In this document: positions 6,662 through 14,459 of the stretch, piece after piece | Numbering within the stretch: position 1 is the stretch's first letter | Layout: the number at the start of each line of letters is the position of its first letter | Origin: Bacillota bacterium | Lineage (GTDB): Bacteria; Bacillota; Clostridia; Lachnospirales; Lachnospiraceae | Assembly: GCA_023411215.1 (NCBI GenBank) | Contig: JAEYOY010000006.1 | Location: 1 to 15,147 of the forward strand | Direction: 5' to 3' | DNA length: 15,147 nucleotides | Made by a program: the position numbers and the translations under genes | The notes under the pieces: model-generated | The model's input: the letters and a program-made list of their open reading frames with translations, nothing else | Database searches by the model: none | What the model was told of the DNA's origin: nothing

Positions 6662-7687
6662 TTATGCTTTCTTGGGAGGAGCGCACGATTCTCGGCTGAC
6701 CAAGCTGCAGGGTACAACAATTTTACGGGGAAGCAAGGAGTCGTTAGCAATGGTCTGCTGTAGGACCTCGATCGCGCAGTCTGCCATAAAGCTTATGGGA
6801 ATATCAATGGTTGTCAGCGGGGGCTTCGTAAACTGAGTTGAGGCAATATTGTTAAAGCCAATGATACTAATATCGTTTGGTACCTTGATTTTATTCTCAT
6901 CCAAGGCACGTATGACACCGCTTGCCATTGTATCGTTGGCGACAAACAAAGCGGTGGGTAACTTTTCGTTATTCTGGATGGCTTTTTTTATCGTTTTATA
7001 GCCTTCTTCATAGGAAATTCTTGCACCTTCAAAAAAGTATTGGCTGTTGTATATACCATGCTTTTCCAGAAGTTGAATGAGCTCTCTTTTTCGATGGTCA
7101 ACTATGACTTCCCGGTCATAGCCTAGAACAACGCCGCCTACAAAACCGATTTCTCTATGTCCCAGCGATAGAAAATGCTCCACAGCTAACGTAACACCGA
7201 GTGTGTAGTTAGGGGTCACAGAACTGTAGGTAGATTCCTGTGGAGATGAGTCCAGGAAAATTATGTTTTTACTAAAATTCTCTAAAAGGCTCATCTGGTC
7301 GTGAGCAAATCTACCGATGGCAAGCATTCCATCAATTTCTACATCCACGGTTTGCTTATACTCGCCATCTACATTAACCACACGAATGGTATTCATATTT
7401 GCAAGGGCGCAGTGTTTTTCCAGCGTCATCATCAAATATAGATAGTAGGGGTCGTTTAACATTTCATACTCAGAATACCAGTCTAGAATCAGGATAGAAG
7501 GCCTTTTGGATCGCTCGCTCTCGGCCTTTCTGGCTTTTATTGTTTTATAATCAAGTTTTTCTGCAGCTTCAAATATTTTGAATTTGGTTTCATCGGACAC
7601 ACTTAACGTCTCATCATGATTTAGAACTCGGGAAACCGTTGCCACAGAAAGACCAGTCGTTCTTGCAATCTGCGAAAGAGTAGCCAT
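6662..7687 (-). CDS. LacI/GalR-family transcriptional repressor
   Basis: A full-length 341-residue regulator. Residues 1-50 are the LacI helix-turn-helix plus hinge region (ATLSQIARTTGLSVATVSRVLN, here split as TTGLSVATVSRVLN for the recognition part). The rest is the periplasmic-binding-like sugar sensor domain, with FVGGVVLGYD, ALFVANDTMASGVIRAL and the C-terminal PRKIVVPCSLVSRESC. GAGGTG lies about 6 bases before the ATG. It is divergent from the galactoside transporter and beta-galactosidase cluster, so it is most likely the local repressor, released by an imported galactoside or its breakdown product. The inducer is inferred from context. It could also regulate itself, because its promoter lies in the same 218-bp spacer. 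Confidence 0.92.
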   Translation of the reverse strand: MATLSQIARTTGLSVATVSRVLNHDETLSVSDETKFKIFEAAEKLDYKTIKARKAESERSKRPSILILDWYSEYEMLNDPYYLYLMMTLEKHCALANMNTIRVVNVDGEYKQTVDVEIDGMLAIGRFAHDQMSLLENFSKNIIFLDSSPQESTYSSVTPNYTLGVTLAVEHFLSLGHREIGFVGGVVLGYDREVIVDHRKRELIQLLEKHGIYNSQYFFEGARISYEEGYKTIKKAIQNNEKLPTALFVANDTMASGVIRALDENKIKVPNDISIIGFNNIASTQFTKPPLTTIDIPISFMADCAIEVLQQTIANDSLLPRKIVVPCSLVSRESCAPPKKA

Positions 7688-7726
7688 TTGTGCACCTCAC
7701 ACTCATTGGTGATAATAATCAGCGAC

Positions 7727-7755
7727 ATTATACCATAAATAGAGTGAATAATCAA
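7727..7755 (-). promoter_or_regulatory. Promoter of the LacI-family gene
   Basis: On the minus strand TTGATT (7755-7750) and TATAAT (7732-7727) are separated by 17 bp. The predicted start is about 30 bases before the repressor ATG. Confidence 0.75.
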
Positions 7756-7836
7756 TTCATATTAATGTTAGTAAAAAACAAGTAAATAATAGATAAATAA
7801 AAGTAAAAAAATATAATAAAAGTTTAGTAAAATATA

Positions 7837-7865
7837 TTGACCAATATAATACTCTGTTGTATAAT
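7837..7865 (+). promoter_or_regulatory. Promoter of the galactoside transporter / beta-galactosidase cluster
   Basis: TTGACC (7837-7842) and a perfect TATAAT (7860-7865) are separated by 17 bp, with an AT-rich upstream stretch that contains four AGTAAA copies (7770, 7781, 7802, 7826) and could act as an UP element. Transcription would begin near 7872. Confidence 0.85.
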
Positions 7866-7867
7866 AT

Positions 7868-7879
7868 TTTTGTACAAAA
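7868..7879. promoter_or_regulatory. Candidate LacI-type operator (12-bp perfect palindrome)
   Basis: TTTTGTACAAAA is a perfect palindrome that starts two bases after the -10 box and covers the predicted RNA start. A repressor bound here would block the transporter promoter. It lacks the central CG typical of many LacI-family sites, so binding by the adjacent regulator is inferred from position and symmetry only. Confidence 0.45.
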
Positions 7880-7905
7880 CAACTAAATAAAGGGGGATTT
7901 ATTTT

Positions 7906-9246
7906 ATGAAAAAGTTTTTATCATTAATTCTTGCTGTTGCATTATGTGTAAGTAGCTTTGCTGCCTGCGCGCCTTCTACGCCAGATACGAAAACGGAAAG
8001 TACACCGGCGGCAACACAGAAGCCAGAAGTTAAGGAACAAGCTGGCTCTACAGAAAAACAGAAAATTACAGTCTGGGCATGGGATCCGAATTTTAACATC
8101 GCCATCATGAATGAAGCGGCAGCCCGTTACCAAGCAAAACATGACAATGTGGAGTTTGAAATTGTAGAGATGGCAAAGGCTGACGTTGAACAGAAATTAC
8201 ACGTAACACTCGCTTCCAAATTGACCGAAGGATTGCCGGACATCGTTTTGATTGAGGATTACAACGCTCAGAAATATCTTCAATCCTATCCCGGTTCTTT
8301 TGCAGATCTTACAGGTAAGTTAAACTACAATGATTTTGCTCCATATAAGGTTGAGCTGATGACAGTCGATTCCAAGATATACGGTATTCCCTTCGATAGC
8401 GGTGTTACCGGCTTCTTCTATAGAAGCGACATCCTGGGTGAAGCTGGATTTAAGGCCGAAGACATGAACAATATTACCTGGGAACGTCTTCTGGAAATTG
8501 GTAAGGAAGTAAAAGCGAAAACAGGAAAAGCTCTTGTATCCTTTGATAAGGCAGACGGCGGATTGATGAGAGTTATGCTTAACTCATCCGGAAAATGGTA
8601 CTTTGATGCAGAAGGTAATGTAACGATTGCTAATAATGAAGCGTTAAAGGAAGCAATGGAATCCTACAAGAAAATTCTCGATGCCGACATCATTATCCCT
8701 ACCGCAGGTTGGAATGAGTGGGTAAGCGCATTTAACAATGGTGATGCTTCCGCGGTAATTTCCGGCTGCTGGATTGCTGGTTCTGTTAAAGCTGCAGAAG
8801 ATCAATCCGGTAAATGGGCTTGTGCTCCGGTACCTAGATTAAATTACTCTGAATCAAAAAATGCTTCCAATTTAGGTGGCTCCAGCTGGTATATTCTTGA
8901 AGCAGCGAAAAGCAAGGACGTTGCAATCGAGTTCATGAATGAAATATTTGGCGGTGACGTTGATTTCTATCAGACTATTTTGACTAACAACGGTGCAGTT
9001 GCATCTTATTTACCGGCACTCAGTGGCTCTGCATATTCAGCACCTGACGCATTCTTTGGCGGACAAGCGGTATTTGCGGATATGGGTAAATGGATGAATG
9101 AAATTCCATCAATCAATTATGGTCTGTACACTTACGAAGCAGATTCCGCAATAATGTCTAATCTTGAAGCATATCTCTCTGGTTCTAAATCAGTTGATGA
9201 TGCCTTGAAGGATGCAGAAGCTCAATTGCTGGGTCAAATTCAATAA
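7906..9246 (+). CDS. ABC transporter sugar-binding lipoprotein (family 1 solute-binding protein)
   Basis: A 446-residue extracellular binding protein for a CUT1-type carbohydrate importer. It starts with a lipoprotein signal: basic MKK, a hydrophobic stretch, and lipobox FAAC with the lipidated Cys at residue 21. A Thr/Ser/Pro/Glu-rich linker (about 22-50) follows, leading into KITVWAWDPNFN, the first strand of the binding domain. Later motifs (LPDIVLIEDYNAQKYL, YGIPFDSGVTGFFYRSDIL) are typical of family 1 binding proteins. A GGGGG run lies 9 bases before the ATG. Two permease genes and a beta-galactosidase gene lie downstream, so the ligand is probably a beta-galactoside or galacto-oligosaccharide, but the binding pocket cannot be read. 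It is separated from the permeases by a 305-bp inserted element. Confidence 0.93.
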   Translation: MKKFLSLILAVALCVSSFAACAPSTPDTKTESTPAATQKPEVKEQAGSTEKQKITVWAWDPNFNIAIMNEAAARYQAKHDNVEFEIVEMAKADVEQKLHVTLASKLTEGLPDIVLIEDYNAQKYLQSYPGSFADLTGKLNYNDFAPYKVELMTVDSKIYGIPFDSGVTGFFYRSDILGEAGFKAEDMNNITWERLLEIGKEVKAKTGKALVSFDKADGGLMRVMLNSSGKWYFDAEGNVTIANNEALKEAMESYKKILDADIIIPTAGWNEWVSAFNNGDASAVISGCWIAGSVKAAEDQSGKWACAPVPRLNYSESKNASNLGGSSWYILEAAKSKDVAIEFMNEIFGGDVDFYQTILTNNGAVASYLPALSGSAYSAPDAFFGGQAVFADMGKWMNEIPSINYGLYTYEADSAIMSNLEAYLSGSKSVDDALKDAEAQLLGQIQ

Positions 9247-9261
9247 TGAAATAGCCATAAA

Positions 9262-9566
9262 GGGGCTGTCGCATAACGTATGTTTTTATTATAGGATCGA
9301 ACAACATGCATCCCTCACACACAGGTTGCCTGACATCTTATTGCTTTGTATGCCATTATCAAACATAAAATGCTTACTTCTGTCATACAAAACAACAATC
9401 TGTCCGTCAAACAGTGTATTTGCGCGAAAGCAAAGTGAGCATATGCAAGCTTGCTTGTATATATGCGAACGCGCTCGCGAACTGGATAATCTCATTATTG
9501 AGATTATCCAGTATGGGATGCATGATGTCCATTCCTGTACCACTAGCTTATTTATGCAACAGCCCC
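9262..9566. mobile_element. MITE-like element with terminal inverted repeats, between binding-protein and permease genes
   Basis: The left end GGGGCTGTCGCATAA (9262-9276) and the complement of the right end GGGGCTGTTGCATAA (9552-9566) differ at one of 15 positions. Outside them CATAAA (9256-9261) and TTTATG (9569-9574) extend the symmetry after a small offset. The 305 bp inside hold several hairpins (9419-9434, 9439-9466, 9481-9512) and no credible transposase. GGGGCTGT-type ends resemble the termini of some insertion sequences of Firmicutes, so a non-autonomous derivative is the likeliest reading. I cannot see a convincing target duplication. It fills almost all the gap between the binding-protein stop and the first permease gene, and may lower permease expression or mark a processing site. 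Confidence 0.6.
9481..9512. repeat. Perfect 14-bp hairpin inside the MITE-like element
   Basis: ACTGGATAATCTCA (9481-9494) pairs without mismatch with TGAGATTATCCAGT (9499-9512) around a TTAT loop. No U run follows, so it is not a standard terminator. It may protect the upstream mRNA from 3' exonucleases or help fold the element. Confidence 0.7.
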
Positions 9567-9588
9567 CATTTATGAACGGGGGATCTTA

Positions 9589-10530
9589 ATGGAAAGAAAA
9601 CTACAGAAATATGGATTAATATTCATTGCTACCGCAATGATCTTGCTCGCATTGTTTATGTTTTACCCAGTTTTATATTCGTTTTATTTATCCTTGACGT
9701 CAACGAAGCTGGGTGTAACAAAATTTGTTTGGTTTACCAATTATAAACGGATAGTAGAGGACCCTCTGTTTTGGACAGCTTTAAAAAATACCTTTGTGAT
9801 TTTGCTGATTCAAGTCCCAATTATGCTTTTCCTTGCATTGATATTAGCGACGATTCTCAATGACAAAAGTGTGAAATTCCGTGGATTTTTTAGAACGGCT
9901 CTATTTTTGCCGGCGGTAACGTCTTTAATTACATATACGATTTTGTTTAAAATGCTGTTCTCCTATACGGGTCTCTTGAACAGTACACTTATGAAGCTTC
10001 ATTTTATTGCTGAACCGATTGAATGGATGGCAAGCCCTATGACGGCCAAAGCAGTTTTAATCATCGCTATGATCTGGCGCTGGACAGGATACAATATGGT
10101 TTTCTATCTATCCGGTATGCAAAATATTTCCGAGGATATCTATGAATCAGCATCTATTGACGGTTCATCAAAAATAAACACCTTTTTTAAAATTACGCTA
10201 CCGCTTCTTAAACCGATGATTTTGTTTACTACGATTATGTCTACCATCGGTACTCTTCAATTATTTGATGAACCGATTAACCTTTCCCAAGGTGGTGTAA
10301 CGGCTGCAACAGTAGGTCCTGGCAATTCGCTTTTGACTTTGAGTGTTTATATCTATAATATTTGCTTCAAATATGTGCCAAACTTTGGATATGGTGCAAC
10401 TGTTGCCTATGTAATTGTTCTGCTAATCGGTTTATTAACCCTTGTTCAATTCCGTGTAGGGGCTACTGATGATGAAAAAGAAGCAAGAAAATTTAGAAAT
10501 CAAGGTAAACTTGCAAAAAGGAGGGTGTAA
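9589..10530 (+). CDS. Sugar ABC transporter permease (MalF-type, CUT1)
   Basis: A 313-residue integral membrane protein, the first of two permease subunits. The N-terminal membrane segment (about 9-32) ends at FYPVLYSFYLSLTS, a typical start for these permeases; about five more hydrophobic segments follow. The EAA loop that contacts the ATPase is visible at about residues 186-208 (YESASIDGSSKINTFFKITL). GGGGG lies 6 bases before the ATG and immediately follows the right end of the inserted element. The second permease gene begins 2 bases after its stop. The C-terminus is strongly basic. Confidence 0.92.
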   Translation: MERKLQKYGLIFIATAMILLALFMFYPVLYSFYLSLTSTKLGVTKFVWFTNYKRIVEDPLFWTALKNTFVILLIQVPIMLFLALILATILNDKSVKFRGFFRTALFLPAVTSLITYTILFKMLFSYTGLLNSTLMKLHFIAEPIEWMASPMTAKAVLIIAMIWRWTGYNMVFYLSGMQNISEDIYESASIDGSSKINTFFKITLPLLKPMILFTTIMSTIGTLQLFDEPINLSQGGVTAATVGPGNSLLTLSVYIYNICFKYVPNFGYGATVAYVIVLLIGLLTLVQFRVGATDDEKEARKFRNQGKLAKRRV

Positions 10531-10532
10531 AA

Positions 10533-11351
10533 ATGAGACGCAAAATTAGTGTTCCCAGATTATTTATGTATCTGATTTTGATAGTGGCATCCTTCTTTTC
10601 TATCTTTCCCTTTTACTGGATGACTACCGGAATGACAAACAGTGCTGTAGATATTGTTAAAGGCAAAATGACCTTTGGCACCATGTTTGTATCCAATATA
10701 ACCACATTGTTTACGGAATATAATATGGCACAAGTGTTACTCAATTCCATAAAGGTTACAGGGTTTACGGTTGTATTGTGTCTATTGATTTGCTCCATGG
10801 CAGCCTATGGATTCGTAATGTATAAATCCAGAATTACGCAAAGAATGTATGCATTAACCATGCTAACGATGATGGTCCCCTTTGCAGCATTGATGATTCC
10901 TTTGTTTCAAATCATCGTTATGTTCAATTTGCTGAATACGCACTTTGCTCTGATAATTACGAGTGTTACTTCGGTATTTATTATTTTTTTCTTCCGACAA
11001 AGCTTTTTAACATATCCCTATGAAGTCATTCAAGCAGCGCGTGTGGATGGAGCGGGTGAATTCCGCATATTCTTGAACATTTTTGTACCCTCCATGAAGA
11101 GTACATTTTTTGCCGCTGCCATATATTCTTTCATGACCAGCTGGAACGCTTATATGTGGCCCCTAATCGTACTACAAACGAATGATAAAAAGACGACGAC
11201 GCTCTTGATTTCCTACCTGTCGTCTGCCTATGTACCGCAGTATGGAGTGATTATGACAGCGATCGTCATATCCACATTGCCGATTGTAATTATTTTCTTT
11301 GCTTTCCAAAAACAATTTGTACAAGGAATGATTGGATCTGTGAAGGGATAA
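10533..11351 (+). CDS. Sugar ABC transporter permease (MalG-type, CUT1)
   Basis: A 272-residue membrane protein, partner of the preceding permease. Six hydrophobic segments are visible. The EAA loop is at about residues 163-183 (YEVIQAARVDGAGEFRIFLN) and the protein ends in FQKQFVQGMIGSVKG, the usual ending of MalG-type permeases. Its GGAGG site lies 8 bases before the ATG, within the last codons of the previous gene, so the two are translationally linked. No ATPase gene follows. As in many Firmicutes CUT1 systems, a shared MsmX/MsmK-type ATPase encoded elsewhere would have to power the importer. Confidence 0.93.
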   Translation: MRRKISVPRLFMYLILIVASFFSIFPFYWMTTGMTNSAVDIVKGKMTFGTMFVSNITTLFTEYNMAQVLLNSIKVTGFTVVLCLLICSMAAYGFVMYKSRITQRMYALTMLTMMVPFAALMIPLFQIIVMFNLLNTHFALIITSVTSVFIIFFFRQSFLTYPYEVIQAARVDGAGEFRIFLNIFVPSMKSTFFAAAIYSFMTSWNAYMWPLIVLQTNDKKTTTLLISYLSSAYVPQYGVIMTAIVISTLPIVIIFFAFQKQFVQGMIGSVKG

Positions 11352-11372
11352 AAATAGAATGGAGTAGATAAA

Positions 11373-14372
11373 ATGAGCAGTATAAAGCAATACAGCTTGG
11401 ATTGGCTAACTAATCCGGAGATCTTTCATGTAAATCGCCTTTCCGCGCATTCAGACCACTTTTTTTTCTCGGATCATGAGGAAATAAAATACTGTTTGAA
11501 TGGAAGCTGGAAATTCCAGTATGCTGAAAACTTACAGAAAACAGATTGGAGCTTTTGGCAGGAGGAATTTTGCGATAAAGGCTGGAACAGTATAGAGGTT
11601 CCTTCCCATATACAGCTGCAAGGCTATGGTATACCCCAATACACGAACACGATGTATCCGTGGGATGGGCATGAGAAGTTGGTCCCACCTCAAATTCCTA
11701 CAGAATTTAACCCGGTTGGGTCATATGTAAAATACTTTCAGCTGCCTGCTAATTTTGAAAGTAAAAGTATGATTTTGCGCTTTGAAGGTGTGGAAAGCGC
11801 GATGTATGTTTGGATGAATGGTATTTTTGTAGGCTATAGCGAAGATACCTTTACTCCTTCTGAATATGATGTGACAGATTATATGAAGCCGGGTGAAAAT
11901 CGCCTGTGCGTGGCTGTTGTACGATTTAGCAGTGGTAGCTGGCTGGAAGATCAGGATTTCTGGCGATTCTCCGGAATATTCAGGGAGGTAGCCCTATATG
12001 CTCTACCGATCGTACATGCGAGGGACATCGATGTAAGACCAAGTGTCAGTGAGGATCTGCGGGAGGGACTGCTGGAGGTGGATTTTCACCTTGAAGGCCG
12101 GGAGTATACCGGAGCCGAGGTACAGGTATCCTTGTTGGATGCTGGAGGAATTACTGTAGATACTTTTAGGGCACCGGCTGCACAGAGAGTTACCTTTACT
12201 AGGGCAGTTCAAGAGGTGAACCTTTGGAGTGCTGAAACACCTTATTTGTACACGTTGGTATATAGAATATGCACCTTGTCAGGGGATGTCATTGAGCGGG
12301 GAAGAAGCTTCATCGGCTTCAGACGCTTTGAAATGATCAATGGTATTATGCATTTAAATAAAAAACGCATTGTCTTTCACGGGGTAAACCGGCATGAATT
12401 TAGTTGCAAGTCCGGCCGTGCAATTTCCAAAGATGATATGCTCAGAGATGTACTACTGATGAAGCAAAATAACATCAATGCGGTTAGAACCTCTCATTAT
12501 CCAAACCAATCCTATTTCTATGAATTATGTGACCGATACGGCATTTATATGATAGACGAAGCTAATCTGGAAACCCATGGTACGTGGATGATTATGGGAA
12601 AGCCCCAGATTACGGAACATACAATCCCAGGCGATAACGAGCGTTGGCTGGGCGCTGTTTTGGACAGGGGGATGTCCATGGTGGAAAGAGATAAGAACCA
12701 TCCCTCCATTTTAATGTGGTCTGTGGGTAACGAAGCGGCAGGGGGACGAATCCTGTATGAATTGGCACAGTACTACAGAAACAGGGATAAGCATCGACTG
12801 GTTCATTACGAAGGAGTGTTTCATGACCGGAGGTTCAACAACACCAGTGATGTGGAAAGCAGAATGTATTCAAAGCCGGAGGAAATCATTGAATACCTGG
12901 AAAGCCAACCAGAAAAACCTATTATTTCCTGTGAATATTCCCATGCCATGGGTAACTCCAATGGAGGGATAAAAAAGTATATTGATATAGAAGATACCTA
13001 TCCAATGTACCAAGGTGGCTTTATTTGGGATTTCATCGATCAAGCGATTGAACAAACAGATTCTTGTGGACGAACCTATCTAGCCGTGGGCGGAGATTTT
13101 GGCGACCGTCCCAATGATAGTTATTTCTGTGGGGACGGACTACTGTTTGCCGACAGGAGTGTAAGCTCCAAAATGCAGGAGGTTAAATTTGTATATCAAG
13201 ACCTGCAAATACACTGTGACAAAAAAGGTGCGCTGATAAAAAATAAATTTCTGTTTACCAATACCAATGCTTTTATGCTGCATTACAGGGTATTAAAGAA
13301 CGGCGAAGAGATTCAAAATGGAAGCTTGTCAGTGGATATCCCACCCCTTAGCCAGGCTTATATACCGCTGCCGGTTAAGATCGACGGCGACAAGGGCGAA
13401 TACGTTTTGGATGTATCCTTTGTATTAAAAGAAGCTCTGCCATGGGCGGAAAAAGGTCATGAAATTGCCTTTGGGCAAGGAATAGTCAAACATTCGTCTT
13501 TGGAATTGGAAGAGGCAGCGGTGCAAATGGTAGAAGGAGATGTAAATCTATCTGTAAGAAGCAAAAGCTTAAGGGCAATGTTCTGGAAGGTAACGAACAC
13601 CTTAAATTCCCTTAATATAAACGGAAAAGAAATACTAAAAACATCGATTAGACCGGACTTTTGGCGAGCTCCTACAGACAATGATAGTGGTAACTTATCC
13701 CTGTTTAATTGGGCGGTATGGAAAGCTGTTTCCCTCTATACCAGAGGAAGAAGCATGACATTGAATGAAAACGAGGCATCCATTACAGCCGAATATGCTT
13801 TCCCAATCCTGGAAGGGAAGGGGTGTACTATGTGCTATCAATTCTTGGGTAATGATGTATGCAAAATAACGCTGAGAATGGATGCTGACGATGAAATTGC
13901 ATCAATTCCACAGTTTGGCTTTACCTTCAGTCTTCTACCGGAATTTGATAAAATCCGTTATTATGGCAGAGGTCCCGGGGAAACCTACGTCGACAGAAAA
14001 GCCGGCGGTCGGCTCGGAATCTATAGTCACATGGTATCCGATATGGTTGAGCCTTACTTAAATCCACAGGAAACAGGAAACCGGACGGACCTCCGCTGGA
14101 TTGAGCTTATCAATGATGAAGGAATCGGTATTAAAATATTTTCGGATACACCCTTTGAAGGTTCGATGCTGCCCTACAGCTCTCATGAACTTGAAAATGC
14201 AGGTCATATGAACGAGCTTCCGCCGGTATCCAAGACTGTTGTCAATGTATCTATGGCAAAAAGCGGCGTAGCAGGGGATGATTCCTGGGGTGCTCCCATT
14301 CATCCGGAATTTCTGGTTAAGCTGAATAAGCCATTGGAATTTAGCGTATATATACAAGCATTGAGTGTGTGA
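11373..14372 (+). CDS. lacZ: Beta-galactosidase, glycoside hydrolase family 2
   Basis: A 999-residue cytoplasmic enzyme (no signal peptide) that hydrolyses terminal beta-galactosides such as lactose. Size and domain order match E. coli LacZ (1024 aa): N-terminal sugar-binding domain (LNGSWKFQYAEN, then SWLEDQDFWRFSGIFREV), immunoglobulin-like domain, TIM barrel, and C-terminal small-chain domain (FWRAPTDNDSG; NPQETGNRTDLRW). The barrel shows NAVRTSHYPN (His375), the acid/base Glu454 in WSVGNEAAGG and the nucleophile Glu521 in ISCEYSHAMGNSNGG, then GGFIWDFIDQ. The nucleophile neighbourhood is canonical LacZ type; the acid/base loop reads AAGG instead of the more usual SGHG or SGYG, which could alter specificity. 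GGAG lies 8 bases before the ATG and 21 bases separate it from the permease gene. It is the last gene of the cluster before the terminator. Confidence 0.96.
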   Translation: MSSIKQYSLDWLTNPEIFHVNRLSAHSDHFFFSDHEEIKYCLNGSWKFQYAENLQKTDWSFWQEEFCDKGWNSIEVPSHIQLQGYGIPQYTNTMYPWDGHEKLVPPQIPTEFNPVGSYVKYFQLPANFESKSMILRFEGVESAMYVWMNGIFVGYSEDTFTPSEYDVTDYMKPGENRLCVAVVRFSSGSWLEDQDFWRFSGIFREVALYALPIVHARDIDVRPSVSEDLREGLLEVDFHLEGREYTGAEVQVSLLDAGGITVDTFRAPAAQRVTFTRAVQEVNLWSAETPYLYTLVYRICTLSGDVIERGRSFIGFRRFEMINGIMHLNKKRIVFHGVNRHEFSCKSGRAISKDDMLRDVLLMKQNNINAVRTSHYPNQSYFYELCDRYGIYMIDEANLETHGTWMIMGKPQITEHTIPGDNERWLGAVLDRGMSMVERDKNHPSILMWSVGNEAAGGRILYELAQYYRNRDKHRLVHYEGVFHDRRFNNTSDVESRMYSKPEEIIEYLESQPEKPIISCEYSHAMGNSNGGIKKYIDIEDTYPMYQGGFIWDFIDQAIEQTDSCGRTYLAVGGDFGDRPNDSYFCGDGLLFADRSVSSKMQEVKFVYQDLQIHCDKKGALIKNKFLFTNTNAFMLHYRVLKNGEEIQNGSLSVDIPPLSQAYIPLPVKIDGDKGEYVLDVSFVLKEALPWAEKGHEIAFGQGIVKHSSLELEEAAVQMVEGDVNLSVRSKSLRAMFWKVTNTLNSLNINGKEILKTSIRPDFWRAPTDNDSGNLSLFNWAVWKAVSLYTRGRSMTLNENEASITAEYAFPILEGKGCTMCYQFLGNDVCKITLRMDADDEIASIPQFGFTFSLLPEFDKIRYYGRGPGETYVDRKAGGRLGIYSHMVSDMVEPYLNPQETGNRTDLRWIELINDEGIGIKIFSDTPFEGSMLPYSSHELENAGHMNELPPVSKTVVNVSMAKSGVAGDDSWGAPIHPEFLVKLNKPLEFSVYIQALSV

Positions 14373-14406
14373 AAGCCGAACCGAATTGCTTGGAACATAA
14401 AACGAT

Positions 14407-14456
14407 AAAAAGGTGCTGTCGCAGATCAAATTTGATATTGTGACAGCACCTTTTTT
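14407..14456 (+). terminator. Strong intrinsic terminator after the beta-galactosidase gene
   Basis: An A5-GGTGCTGTCGCA arm (14407-14423) pairs with TGTGACAGCACC plus T run (14439-14456) through about 17 pairs, one of them G-U. The loop contains the palindrome ATCAAATTTGAT. Six T residues complete the structure, 34 bases after the stop codon. The A-rich 5' arm means it could also work in reverse. It directly abuts the group II intron. Confidence 0.92.
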
Positions 14457-14459
14457 ATA

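Noticed and set aside
6502..6699. 65-codon plus-strand frame between the deaminase terminator and the repressor gene
   Set aside because: It runs antisense across the probable repressor terminator and into the repressor coding region, has no ribosome binding site and no recognisable protein character.
9212..9589. 125-codon plus-strand frame and an 84-codon minus-strand frame across the MITE-like element
   Set aside because: The plus frame begins inside the binding-protein gene in another phase. Neither has a ribosome binding site or transposase motifs, and the hairpin-rich sequence explains the open stretches.
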